From the NCBI RefSeq assembly GCF_050315115.1, contig NZ_JBNPOJ010000003.1, forward strand, positions 1 to 64,000: a stretch of DNA of 64,000 nt, in the 5' to 3' direction. A model generated the notes under the pieces. It had not been told where the DNA came from and searched no databases. It saw only the letters and a list, made by a program, of their open reading frames with translations. The DNA comes from Peptoniphilus_A sp022767005 (GTDB taxonomy: Bacteria > Bacillota > Clostridia > Tissierellales > Peptoniphilaceae). This document shows positions 16,468-24,795 of this stretch, piece by piece. Every line of letters begins with the position of its first letter. The first letter of the stretch is position 1. Made by a program: the position numbers and the translations under genes.

Positions 16468-17072
16468 ACAACCATCCTCTCTTTTAGAACTTTCATGCAG
16501 TCGCAAAAAACTTCTTCTATACTTTTATTTACATCTATAAAATAATAATTGTCCTCTTTTTCTAAATTGTTGTAGTAGTCGCGAACTTTTTTATGAAATT
16601 CGTCGGGTTCTCTCTCTAATCTGTCATAGCAGGATTTGTCTTTTCTGTGAAGAGTTACTCCCCTACTTCTAAATATAAATACAATGTCGGGTTTTATCCT
16701 TCCCGTTGCAAAATTATTTATGCTTAAAATGTCTTCTAGTTTTTGTCCCCTTGCGTATCCTTGATAGGCTAGGGATGAAAGGACATATCTTTCGCAGAGA
16801 ACTGTAATTCCGCTTTTTAAGGCGGGAATTATTTTTTCGTAAGTGTGTTGGGCTCGTGATGCAGAATATAAAAGTGCCTCTGTCCTCATGTCCATTTCAC
16901 TTAAATCTTTGTCTAAAATAATTTCTCTTATTTTTTCAGAAATTCTAGTGCCGCCTGGTTCTCTAGTCTTTATTGTTTTTACTTTGTTCTTTAAAAGTTC
17001 TTCATAAATTAAATTGCAAATTGTTGATTTTCCAGACCCGTCTGGCCCTTCAAATGTAATAAATGTGCTCAT
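16464..17072 (-). CDS. tmk: Thymidylate kinase
   Basis: Tmk phosphorylates dTMP to dTDP. The 202-residue protein has the P-loop FEGPDGSGKST, the DR(E/H)-type motif TREPGGTRISEKIRE, the LID region and the nucleotide-specificity residues RYVLSSLAYQG. Its stop overlaps the darA start and its ATG overlaps the upstream decarboxylase-family stop by four bases, so the set is one tightly coupled operon. ThyX, the enzyme that makes dTMP here, is encoded at 43269. Confidence 0.95.
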   Translation of the reverse strand: MSTFITFEGPDGSGKSTICNLIYEELLKNKVKTIKTREPGGTRISEKIREIILDKDLSEMDMRTEALLYSASRAQHTYEKIIPALKSGITVLCERYVLSSLAYQGYARGQKLEDILSINNFATGRIKPDIVFIFRSRGVTLHRKDKSCYDRLEREPDEFHKKVRDYYNNLEKEDNYYFIDVNKSIEEVFCDCMKVLKERMVV

Positions 17073-18421
17073 TTAACTACCTCAATTTTATCTTCGTGAA
17101 GTCCTATTATTTCAATTCCTTCGTTTAAATATCTGTCTATACTTTCTATAATTTTAGGGTCAATGACCTCGCCAAAACTCACTAATGGTACTCCTGGTGG
17201 ATAGGCTGCTATTATCTCTTTAGAAATTCTGCCCTTTGCCTCTTTATATGAAAGGTATTCGCCTCTCGCTAAAAATGCTTCCCTTGGCATCATTTTTCTC
17301 TTTGGAATTTCAAATTTTAGTGGCAAAATCTCTTTAAAGTCATTGTTATCGTAACTTAAAATTGCATCTCTTAATTTTTCTATTTCACCTTTAGAATTTA
17401 TTGGAGAAATTAGGGCAAGGGCGTAGTATAAATCGCCCATTTCAAGTCTAATGTTTTTGTTTTTTAAAAAGTCTTTTAGGATTTCTTCGCCGCTCATATT
17501 TCCAATTCTAAATAAAAATTTCATTGGGTCTAATGCTATTATAGAGTCGTGGCTTAGATCTAAATTATAATTTATTTCTCTTTTTAGATTTTTAATATCT
17601 TCTATTCTATTTTTTAGTTCAATTCTTCCAACTTCGTCCATGTATTTTAATCCTGCTTCAATGGAAAGCATAAATAAATAGGATGGCGAAGTGCTGTTAT
17701 AAATATTTATAAATTTTAAAAGTTCATCGTGAGAAAATCTATCTGTCCCTCTGTGAATTAGTGCAGTCTGTGTAAGCGAAGGTATCATCTTGTGCGTTGA
17801 ATTTACAACTAAGTCAGCGCCTGCATCTATTGCAGAATATTTTTTTAAGTCTGAAAAGTATAAATGTGCTCCATGGGCTTCGTCTACAATCACTGCGATA
17901 TTATTGTCGTGCAAAATTTTTATTATTTCTTTTAATTTTAAAATTCCGCCAAAATAATTTGGACTTACAAGGACGCAAGCTTTGATATTATTTTTTTTGA
18001 TTTTATCCCTTAGTTCTTCTTGGTCTATTCCAAAATACATGGCACGCTTTTCGTCGTAAATTGTATTTAAGTAAATTGGGTCTAAATCATTTAAAATAAG
18101 GGCGTTGTAAATGGACTTATGTGCATTTCTCTGTATTAAAATTTTATCTCCAGGAGATGTAGCCATAGAAATTGCAATGTGAAGTGCTCCAGTAGAACCA
18201 TTTGTCGTCATAAAGGATTCTTTTGAGCCAAATAATTTTTTTATCTCTAAGTGCAAGTCCCTTATTGCTCCCTTTGGATTTAGGAGATTATCTGTGTATA
18301 ATATCTCTGTCAAATCACTTTTTATGTTCAAGTCAAAAAAGTCCTTGCCCTTGTGGCCTGGCATGCCAAAAGAGATTGCATCTTTAATTTTGTCGATTTC
18401 ATTTTTTAAAGGGCTTTTCAT
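17069..18421 (-). CDS. Orn/Lys/Arg decarboxylase family PLP enzyme (YaaO-like)
   Basis: A 450-residue fold-type I PLP enzyme. Motifs include FGMPGHKGKDFF near the start, a phosphate-binding TTNGSTGALH, the PLP Asp (VIVDEAHGAH) and the Schiff-base lysine in STHKMIPSLTQ. The C-terminal part has the PPGVPLVSFGE signature of the family. It is shorter than inducible decarboxylases because it lacks the N-terminal wing domain, as in B. subtilis YaaO, which also sits upstream of tmk. The substrate (Arg, Lys or Orn) cannot be read from the sequence. Confidence 0.88.
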   Translation of the reverse strand: MKSPLKNEIDKIKDAISFGMPGHKGKDFFDLNIKSDLTEILYTDNLLNPKGAIRDLHLEIKKLFGSKESFMTTNGSTGALHIAISMATSPGDKILIQRNAHKSIYNALILNDLDPIYLNTIYDEKRAMYFGIDQEELRDKIKKNNIKACVLVSPNYFGGILKLKEIIKILHDNNIAVIVDEAHGAHLYFSDLKKYSAIDAGADLVVNSTHKMIPSLTQTALIHRGTDRFSHDELLKFINIYNSTSPSYLFMLSIEAGLKYMDEVGRIELKNRIEDIKNLKREINYNLDLSHDSIIALDPMKFLFRIGNMSGEEILKDFLKNKNIRLEMGDLYYALALISPINSKGEIEKLRDAILSYDNNDFKEILPLKFEIPKRKMMPREAFLARGEYLSYKEAKGRISKEIIAAYPPGVPLVSFGEVIDPKIIESIDRYLNEGIEIIGLHEDKIEVVK

Positions 18422-18473
18422 CTTTTCTCCTCAACTTTCCTTAATTATACTATAATTTTTAATCATTTAAAAG

Positions 18474-19460
18474 TTAGCCCTTTTTATAAAAATCTCCTTT
18501 AATGGAAACTTCGCCACTTGAAAGGGTAATTTTTTCTTCTCCAGTGTCTACTATTAAATTTCCCTTTTCGTTTATGTCGATTCCCCTTGCGGAATATTTT
18601 TTGCCATTTAATTCAAAGGATAGTTCTTTTCCAATTACTAGTGAATGTTTTTTGTAATAATCTATGACTTCTTCGTCTTTCTTTTTATAATTATTTTCAT
18701 AAAAGGCGTTTAAGATGCTAGATAAAATTTCATTTCTTATGGCATCAGTTTCGATGTAGCCTGCAATGTCCTTTAAATCTTTGAAACTATTGTCCTTTGG
18801 TTTGTTTACATTTATTCCTATTCCAACAATTACTGATTTGACGCTTCTTGATTCAAAATCTGCATCGAGTTCTGATAAAATGCCACAAATCTTTTTTCCC
18901 TTCAAAAATAAATCATTGACCCATTTTATTTGAGGTTCTTTGTCCGTAGATTCTTTTATCCCTTGAAGAGCGGAAACTGCTGCTTTAACTGTAATTAAAT
19001 CAAAGAAGGAAAAATCAAAAAATTCCTTTGGATGTAAAATTATGCTAAAGTAAATTCCACTTCCCTTTGGCGATTCAAAAGTTTTGCCCGTCCTTCCACG
19101 ACCTCCCTTTTGCATATCTGATACAATTACAGTAAAATCCTTGACATCGCTGGAATATAATCTTCGCTTTGCTTCGGTGTTAGTTGAATCAATTTCGTCA
19201 AATACAATTATGTCTATGTCCTTTAATTCTTCACGAAGTCCCTTTCTTATTCCTTCTTCAGATAATTTGTCATCTGTTTCTAAAAGTTTGTAGCCAAGTT
19301 TCGTTTGGGATTCAATTTGAAATCCACTTTTCTTTAAATTATTTATTGCCTTCCAAATTGCTGTCCTTGAAATATTTAATTTTTCTGCCAATTCTTGACC
19401 AGAAATATAATTTGCTCTGTTTTTTTCTAATTCTCTTAATACAATATCCTTAGTTTTCAA
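18474..19460 (-). CDS. birA: Biotin protein ligase / biotin operon repressor BirA
   Basis: A bifunctional protein: residues 1-60 form a winged helix (YISGQELAEKLNISRTAIWK), and the centre is the ligase domain with the biotinyl-AMP loop GGRGRTGKTFESP, IKWVNDLFLKGKKICG and VGIGINVN. It attaches biotin to carboxylase carrier domains and can repress biotin genes when charged. A C-terminal SH3-like domain closes the 328 residues. It is separated from the operon downstream by 52 bases and lies divergent from the tRNA-Ser. The only biotin-synthesis gene seen nearby, bioA, is a remnant. Confidence 0.94.
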   Translation of the reverse strand: MKTKDIVLRELEKNRANYISGQELAEKLNISRTAIWKAINNLKKSGFQIESQTKLGYKLLETDDKLSEEGIRKGLREELKDIDIIVFDEIDSTNTEAKRRLYSSDVKDFTVIVSDMQKGGRGRTGKTFESPKGSGIYFSIILHPKEFFDFSFFDLITVKAAVSALQGIKESTDKEPQIKWVNDLFLKGKKICGILSELDADFESRSVKSVIVGIGINVNKPKDNSFKDLKDIAGYIETDAIRNEILSSILNAFYENNYKKKDEEVIDYYKKHSLVIGKELSFELNGKKYSARGIDINEKGNLIVDTGEEKITLSSGEVSIKGDFYKKG

Positions 19461-19516
19461 TATATCACCTTCTTGACATTTTTATAAATCTACTGTAAAA
19501 TAACTTTCTAGGTTAT

Positions 19517-19606
19517 GGAGAGATGTCCGAGTGGCTGAAGGAGCCCGCCTGGAAAGCGAGTATACATGAAAATGTATCGGGGGTTCGAATCCCCCTCTCT
19601 CCGCCA
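19517..19606 (+). tRNA. tRNA-Ser (anticodon GGA)
   Basis: The acceptor stem GGAGAGA pairs with TCTCTCC. The D arm (GTGGCTGAAGGA), an anticodon loop CTGGAAA giving anticodon GGA, a long variable arm typical of serine tRNAs, the T arm GGGGGTTCGAATCCCCC and an encoded CCA are all present. The discriminator base is G. The SRP RNA gene begins directly after the CCA. Confidence 0.96.
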
Positions 19607-19878
19607 TCGCCATGCTAAGCGGGAAATTAGCGATGTCCTGTACCTGCAATTCGCTACAGCAGGGCCGAATTCCCTATCTAGGATTTTAATTTTATCGCCT
19701 GCCCCATATAAGTGGTGTTGATGATTGGGTCCTGCGCAACAGAAACTTATGAACCGTGTCAGATCTTGATCGAAGCAGCACTAAGTAAGATCTTTTGTGT
19801 GCCGCAAGGGTCGCCTAATTTGAGCTAACTGTATGGGTAACGGATGAGGTTAACTTTCGACATAGGGTGCATGGCTAC
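19607..19878 (+). ncRNA. ffs: Signal recognition particle RNA (scRNA, long Gram-positive type)
   Basis: About 270 bases, the long form with an Alu domain. Terminal stem: GCCATGC (19609-19615) pairs with GCATGGC (19869-19875). The Alu core TCCTGTACCTGCAATTCGCT and the S-domain GGGTCCTGCGCAAC and CTTATGAACCGTGTCAG are recognisable, as is GAAGCAGCACTAAG of helix 8. The helix-8 tip differs from the usual: CAG-GTCC-GGAA-GGA-AGCAG is replaced by CAG-ATCT-TGAT-CGA-AGCAG. The RNA scaffolds Ffh to target ribosomes to the membrane. It appears co-transcribed with the tRNA-Ser. Confidence 0.93.
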
Positions 19879-19881
19879 ATA

Positions 19882-19910
19882 TTAGTCCCATTTATTTGGG
19901 ACTTTTTTTA
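19882..19910 (+). terminator. Terminator of the tRNA-Ser/SRP RNA unit
   Basis: Stem AGTCCCA/TGGGACT (19884-19890 with 19897-19903) followed by six T residues on the plus strand. The same bases encode the last codons and stop of the convergent minus-strand gene. Confidence 0.88.
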
Positions 19911-20625
19911 TTTTCCTTTTTAGTTTTGATACATTTAAGATTTCTCCATCCTTTAAAACATTTTTTTCTCTCAAATATTTTTCACTTCTTGAATAAAATT
20001 CTCTCTTTGAATTTGTTACATAAAAATAATCTCTTATGTAATTTTCCTTTTTATATTCATAATCCTCTAAAATAGCATCTGTATTTGAAAAAACTTCTAT
20101 TCCATTAAAATATTTTTTGAAAAAATCCTTCTTCAGATGAAGTCCACTTGACGCCAAAAAAATTAAATCGTAGTCAGTAAAATCAAAATCTTGAAAATAT
20201 TCTCCACAAATTTTTTTTACAATTTCATCTGCTATCCCATCATTTGAGGCATTTATAAGGAGGGGTACATTTAGGTACTTTACATAAGACTTCGTGAAAT
20301 TATCTAAAGTTTTTTCTTCTGAAGTAAGTTTTGATGAAAGGCATAAGATTTTTCTGTCGATAAATTTATTTTTTAGAGATTTTTCTCCAAATTCTGCATT
20401 TTTAAAATCTTTAAAATAATTTATGGCGTCAAAATCCATGACATAAACCTTTTTGTCCTTTTTAAAAAATTTTTTTATATATTCAATTCTCTCATTTACA
20501 GCGTCCCTTTTGTAAAGCCCATAGTATTCAAACTTGTCGTCAATATAATAATTTAAAAAGTCGCGATGTTCTTGGTATAGACCTACAATGCCAGGTCCTG
20601 TGTCAAAAACTGCCAAAGCCTTCAC
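19882..20625 (-). CDS. Diverged glutamate-racemase-like protein lacking catalytic cysteines
   Basis: A 247-residue protein that I read as a distant relative of the Asp/Glu racemase (MurI) family. The start AVFDTGPGIVGL parallels MurI VFDSGxGGL, and LIFLASSGLHLKKDFFKKYF followed by VFSNTDAI occupies the place of MurI GCTHYPLL...IDSG. The two catalytic cysteines (CNTA and GCTHY in MurI) have no counterparts, so racemase activity is not expected. It overlaps ispE by 23 bp at the upstream end. Function is unknown; a regulatory or binding role is one option, and the family call is moderate. Confidence 0.5.
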   Translation of the reverse strand: MKALAVFDTGPGIVGLYQEHRDFLNYYIDDKFEYYGLYKRDAVNERIEYIKKFFKKDKKVYVMDFDAINYFKDFKNAEFGEKSLKNKFIDRKILCLSSKLTSEEKTLDNFTKSYVKYLNVPLLINASNDGIADEIVKKICGEYFQDFDFTDYDLIFLASSGLHLKKDFFKKYFNGIEVFSNTDAILEDYEYKKENYIRDYFYVTNSKREFYSRSEKYLREKNVLKDGEILNVSKLKRKIKKVPNKWD

Positions 20626-21448
20626 CTACTCTCACTTTATATGTATATCTGTAAATTTTACTAAAATAAAAATATGCCTCTTCTAAAGATTTTTTGTCTT
20701 CAAATATTCCAAAGATGGTAGCACCGCTTCCACTCATTAGTGCCGCAGAGTTAAATTCAATTAATTTATTTTTAATCTCCAATAAATCTCTGTGCATATT
20801 AAAAACTACATCTTCCATTTTATTTCTTAGAAGAAAATTTAGTTTATCAATGTCTAATTTATAAATTGCATCTAAAATTTTGTGAAAATCAATTCGCTCA
20901 TCATCTATCTTTATTTTGTTGTAGGCGTCCTTTGTTGAAATGCCATAACCTGGATTTATGATTAATATATTTTCAAGATATATTGGTCTTATATCTTCTA
21001 AAATATCACCAATGCCGCTGGCAATTTTTGTTCCACCAGTCATCATATATGTAAAATCTGCTCCAAGACTTTTTGACATCTCTATTAGCTCATCTTTAGA
21101 AAAATTTAAGTCATATAATTCGTTTAAGGCGTAAAAAGTAGCTGCACCATTGGATGTGCCGCCAGCAAGCCCTGCTGCGATTGGAATTTTTTTATTTATC
21201 TCAATTTTAAAGGGGATGTCATATCCAACTTTACTTTTTAAGGTTTCGTAAGCTTTGTAAATTAAATTGTCTTTTATATCAAAGTTAAAATCAGTTAATA
21301 TTTCTACTTTATTGCTTTTTGAAAAACTCATCTCATCGTAAAGATCTGTCATTACCATTAGAGTTTTTATGTCGTGGTATCCATTTTCCCTTTTGCCAAT
21401 TATGTCTAGTGATAAATTTAACTTTGCATAGGCATTCTTTTTAATCAT
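20603..21448 (-). CDS. ispE: 4-diphosphocytidyl-2-C-methyl-D-erythritol kinase IspE
   Basis: A GHMP-family kinase of the non-mevalonate isoprenoid pathway, 281 residues. Motifs: KNAYAKLNLSLDIIGKRENG with the substrate-binding Lys, the ATP loop PIAAGLAGGTSNGAA and the third motif ALMSGSGATIFG. I start at the ATG 21448 because TTGAGGTG is its ribosome site; an in-frame TTG at 21460 lies inside that site. The veg-ispE neighbourhood is as in Bacillus. Confidence 0.93.
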   Translation of the reverse strand: MIKKNAYAKLNLSLDIIGKRENGYHDIKTLMVMTDLYDEMSFSKSNKVEILTDFNFDIKDNLIYKAYETLKSKVGYDIPFKIEINKKIPIAAGLAGGTSNGAATFYALNELYDLNFSKDELIEMSKSLGADFTYMMTGGTKIASGIGDILEDIRPIYLENILIINPGYGISTKDAYNKIKIDDERIDFHKILDAIYKLDIDKLNFLLRNKMEDVVFNMHRDLLEIKNKLIEFNSAALMSGSGATIFGIFEDKKSLEEAYFYFSKIYRYTYKVRVGEGFGSF

Positions 21449-21575
21449 AATACACCTCAAATTAATTATAATTCATAATTTATTTTTTTGCATCAATGTA
21501 TATTAAGGCTTTTTGCTTTATTTAGATTTTATTATAAAATTTAATCTTCCTTTAAAATTTTCCCATAAATTTAGG

Positions 21576-21606
21576 CAAAAAAATAAGCTGCCTAAGCAGC
21601 TAATAT
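21576..21606 (-). terminator. Terminator of veg
   Basis: Minus-strand stem TAGCTGC/GCAGCTTA with loop TTAG followed by seven T residues, directly after the veg stop. Confidence 0.88.
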
Positions 21607-21607
21607 T

Positions 21608-21874
21608 TTATGAAATCATCTTTGCGTCTTTATAACTTACATCTTCGTCTAAAACTGTAACTTTTACAGTTGATGTAAGTACGTCAGAATATGTGTAACT
21701 TGCAGTTACAAGTTCTTCTCCGTTAAAAACTTCAAGTACAAAAAGACTTGGATAAATTGCCTTTAAAACACCCTTGCGAGTAACAATTTTTTTTCTGCCC
21801 TTATTGGCACTTACAATAACTTTCTTTCCAATATGATTTTCAAGTTCTTTCTTGATTAATTGCATTTGATTCAT
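21608..21874 (-). CDS. veg: Veg family protein
   Basis: An 88-residue SH3-like protein of the Veg family. It contains LENHIGKKVIVSANKGRKKIVTRKGVL... in the typical arrangement (split here: IGKKVIV, then GRKKIVTRKGVL) and ends with a strand-rich tail. In B. subtilis veg is very strongly transcribed and affects biofilm gene expression; its molecular role is unclear. It stands alone between a strong terminator and an AT-rich upstream region. Confidence 0.88.
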   Translation of the reverse strand: MNQMQLIKKELENHIGKKVIVSANKGRKKIVTRKGVLKAIYPSLFVLEVFNGEELVTASYTYSDVLTSTVKVTVLDEDVSYKDAKMIS

Positions 21875-22185
21875 TTGACACTCATTCCTTCCAAAGACTT
21901 TTAATACTAGATTATTATACTATAAAAATTTAATTCTGTCAAATAAATCTATAATTCTACTCCATATAGTTTTTTTTGTCAATAAAATTTTACCCTAATT
22001 TTCAAATATTTTTCACAAAGTTTTATCTTTGCCCTAATATTTTTTATCCAAATATTATTCCACAAAAAATTTTTTATTTTTTACTCAAAAAGCCTTAAGA
22101 ACTTGTATTTTGTTAAATAAGTCTAGATTTTTCAAGTCAACTATTGTATAATTATGTATTGTTATTAAGTGGATTGGAGGTATTG
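21875..22185. other. AT-rich divergent promoter region of veg and mnmA
   Basis: No gene or RNA was recognised in these 311 bases. A TATAAT at 22146-22151 is placed correctly for mnmA; the -35 is weak. Homopolymeric A/T tracts dominate the rest. Confidence 0.5.
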
Positions 22186-23247
22186 ATGCAAAAAAACAAA
22201 AAAGTCATTCTCGGAATGAGTGGCGGCGTGGATTCGTCTGTGTCTGCAATTCTCTTAAAAGAAGCTGGCTATGATGTTACAGCTGTTTTTATGAGAAACT
22301 GGGCTGAAGATGACGGAATGTGTACGGCAAGAGAAGATTACATTGATGTAGTTTCTGTCTGTTCACAACTTGACATAAAATACTTTACTGTCAATTTTGA
22401 AAAAGAATATAGAGATAGAGTTTTTTCTTACTTCCTTAGCGAATACAAAAAGGGCAGAACTCCCAATCCAGATGTAATGTGCAATACTGAGATTAAGTTC
22501 AAGGCATTCCTCGACTATGCAATGGATTTTGATGCTGATTATATTGCAATGGGTCATTATGCTAGGACAAAAAATGTCAATGGTAAAACTTATCTTTTAA
22601 AGGGAGTCGATCCTAATAAGGATCAGTCTTATTTTTTGTCAAGGGTTAGGTCTGATGCACTTGCAAAGACTCTCTTCCCCGTTGGCGATTTAACCAAGGA
22701 TGAGGTAAGGCACATTGCTAAAAAATATAATCTCTCTACTGCTTCAAAAAAGGATTCTACTGGAATTTGTTTTATTGGCGAAAGAGATTTTAATGAATTT
22801 TTAGACCAATTTCTTTTTACTAAGCCTGGCAAAATTGTGGACGAAAAGGGCAATGTAATTGGAGAACATTCTGGTCTTATGCACTACACAATTGGTCAAA
22901 GACGTGGAATTGGCATAGGTGGCGTTGGAAGTGGTGAACCCTTCTTCGTTGCCGACAAAGATTTGAAAAATAATCTTTTAATTGTCGCACAGGGAATTAA
23001 TAATCCAGCTCTCTATAAGGATGAATTTGAAATTGAAGATATTTTTTGGATTACAGAAATTCCTTCTCTTCCCATTGATTTATCTGTTAAAATAAGATAT
23101 AGGGCAAGCGATGAAGATGCGACTCTTGAAAATAATAATGGTAAATATGTTGTTAAACTGAAAAAATCACTTAAGGGTGTTACACCTGGTCAAGTATGTG
23201 TTTTTTATCAAGGCGATGTATGTCTTGGTTCAGGTATTATAAAATAA
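22186..23247 (+). CDS. mnmA: tRNA-specific 2-thiouridylase MnmA
   Basis: MnmA adds sulfur to U34 of tRNA-Lys, -Glu and -Gln. The 353-residue protein has the PP-loop GMSGGVDSS at residues 10-18, the catalytic C99 (CNTEIKF) and the persulfide C195 (STGICFIGER), and the C-terminal beta barrel. GGAGG five bases before the ATG at 22186 fixes the start; the in-frame ATG at 22144 lies before the -10 region. It is followed after 15 bp by the L25 gene. Confidence 0.96.
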   Translation: MQKNKKVILGMSGGVDSSVSAILLKEAGYDVTAVFMRNWAEDDGMCTAREDYIDVVSVCSQLDIKYFTVNFEKEYRDRVFSYFLSEYKKGRTPNPDVMCNTEIKFKAFLDYAMDFDADYIAMGHYARTKNVNGKTYLLKGVDPNKDQSYFLSRVRSDALAKTLFPVGDLTKDEVRHIAKKYNLSTASKKDSTGICFIGERDFNEFLDQFLFTKPGKIVDEKGNVIGEHSGLMHYTIGQRRGIGIGGVGSGEPFFVADKDLKNNLLIVAQGINNPALYKDEFEIEDIFWITEIPSLPIDLSVKIRYRASDEDATLENNNGKYVVKLKKSLKGVTPGQVCVFYQGDVCLGSGIIK

Positions 23248-23262
23248 ATTTTGGAGGTATAT

Positions 23263-23889
23263 ATGAAATTAGTTTTAAACAAAAGAGATGCAAAGGGCAA
23301 AAACAAAGTTGATAAACTTAGAGCTAAGGGTGAAATTCCTGGAGTTCTTTATTCAAAGGGAGAGGAAGCAAAATTAGTATCTGGTCTTGAAAAAGATTTA
23401 CTTAAAGCTTATTCTGAAGAAGGATATTCAAATATTTTTGAAATCGAAGTTGACGGAGAAACTACTTCTGTTCTTTTCAAAGAAGTTCAAATGCACCACA
23501 TTAAAAATGCAATGGTTCACTTTGACCTATTTGAAGTTGATATGAACACTGAACTTACTGTTGAAGTTCCTGTTGTTCTTGAAGGTAGAGATGAAGTTAA
23601 AGTTCAACCATCTTCATTAATCCAAGTATTAAACGAAGTACAAGTAACTTGTCTTCCAAAATACCTTCCTTCTGAAGCTGTTGTAAATGTTGTTGAAATG
23701 CAAATTGGCGATGTTAAAACTGTTGCTGACCTTGACATATATGGCGATGAAAATATTAAAATCGACATCGACGCTGAAGAAACTGTTGCAACTCTTGTTG
23801 AACCAACAGAAGAAAAAGAACCTGAAGAAGGAGAAGAAGTTTCTGTAGAAGTTCCTACTGTTGCTGAAACTGAAGAAAAAGCTGAATAA
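23263..23889 (+). CDS. rplY: 50S ribosomal protein L25/general stress protein Ctc
   Basis: A 208-residue two-domain L25/TL5/Ctc protein that binds 5S rRNA. The N-terminal domain has KRDAKGKNKVDKLRAKGEIP and GVLY; a beta-rich TL5-type C-terminal domain follows, and the end is a very acidic Glu tail (from about 185). The start follows GGAGGTATAT. Reading direction and the small gap suggest co-transcription with mnmA, which is not the usual Bacillus neighbour. Confidence 0.92.
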   Translation: MKLVLNKRDAKGKNKVDKLRAKGEIPGVLYSKGEEAKLVSGLEKDLLKAYSEEGYSNIFEIEVDGETTSVLFKEVQMHHIKNAMVHFDLFEVDMNTELTVEVPVVLEGRDEVKVQPSSLIQVLNEVQVTCLPKYLPSEAVVNVVEMQIGDVKTVADLDIYGDENIKIDIDAEETVATLVEPTEEKEPEEGEEVSVEVPTVAETEEKAE

Positions 23890-23902
23890 TAATTTGTATT
23901 TT

Positions 23903-23931
23903 AAAAGGGCTCTTGAAGCCCTTATTTTTTT
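23903..23931 (+). terminator. Terminator after the L25 gene
   Basis: Stem AAGGGCT/AGCCCTT (23905-23911 with 23917-23923) followed by ATTTTTTT. Confidence 0.9.
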
Positions 23932-23968
23932 ATCAATTTTTAATTTTAATTTTGATTTTTATTTTACT

Positions 23969-24658
23969 CTATAAAAATTTTAAAACTCCTCTTGGGTCCT
24001 CTGAAATATTAGCAGTATATTTTTCTAACATCTCTCTGGAACCAGTGCCACATAGTACGCCTAATTTTATGGTGTCCCTTCCAAAAATCATATCCACCTT
24101 TGAATCTCCAACAACAATTATTTCATCGTCTTTAAGAGAATACTTCTCCTTAAAAATTTCTAGGCTTTCTGTACTTGGTTTCTTTTTATATAAATCTGCT
24201 GCAGCATAAAAATCAATAAATTTATCAAGTTCCAAATACTCCATAGAAAATTTCGCCTGCCTATAATTATCAGAAGTGAAAAGTCCAATAAGAATCCCCC
24301 TGCCTTTTAAGTCAGCAAATAAACTTTTTAGGTCGCAGGTTTCTTTTATTTCCTCTTTATTCTTTTTTAAAAATTCCAGTAGAAAATTATCAATGTCTTT
24401 GTAGATTTCCTCTTCACTTTCCTCCATGTATTCCGAAAAAATAATCGCCAAATCCTTTATAGTTTCGGATGAAAGAATAGAGTTTTCTTCTACTTCATTA
24501 TTTTCCACTATGCCAATCTTTTTAAAAAGTTTTTTCTTTGAATCTTCGCTTAAATTTTTTCCCTTTAAAAATTCTAAAATTGAATCCACCCAAATTTCAG
24601 AAAATTTAAGTAGCGTCCCATCTTTATCAAATAAAATTGCCTTAATCATAATAATCAT
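23969..24658 (-). CDS. HAD-superfamily hydrolase (phosphoglycolate phosphatase-like)
   Basis: A 229-residue phosphatase of HAD subclass I. The nucleophile motif is FDKDGTLL, motif II is GLFTSDNY, a Lys occurs in AADLYKKKPS, and the acid motif is VVGDSKVDM. The helical cap lies between residues 20 and 100. Candidates include phosphoglycolate or pyrophosphate phosphatase; the substrate cannot be settled. AAAGGAAT places the start at 24658, though the ATG at 24649 is possible. It is monocistronic and convergent with the L25 gene. Confidence 0.82.
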   Translation of the reverse strand: MIIMIKAILFDKDGTLLKFSEIWVDSILEFLKGKNLSEDSKKKLFKKIGIVENNEVEENSILSSETIKDLAIIFSEYMEESEEEIYKDIDNFLLEFLKKNKEEIKETCDLKSLFADLKGRGILIGLFTSDNYRQAKFSMEYLELDKFIDFYAAADLYKKKPSTESLEIFKEKYSLKDDEIIVVGDSKVDMIFGRDTIKLGVLCGTGSREMLEKYTANISEDPRGVLKFL

Positions 24659-24795
24659 TAAATTCCTTTCAGTTTTATCCCTTTATATTATATTTAATTC
24701 TATATGAATTTTTTTATTGTGAAAAGCCTTTATGGCAATTTTATTTTAGTTCATCATGCTTTTAGCCTTTTTATGAGTTTATATTTTAAAAAATT

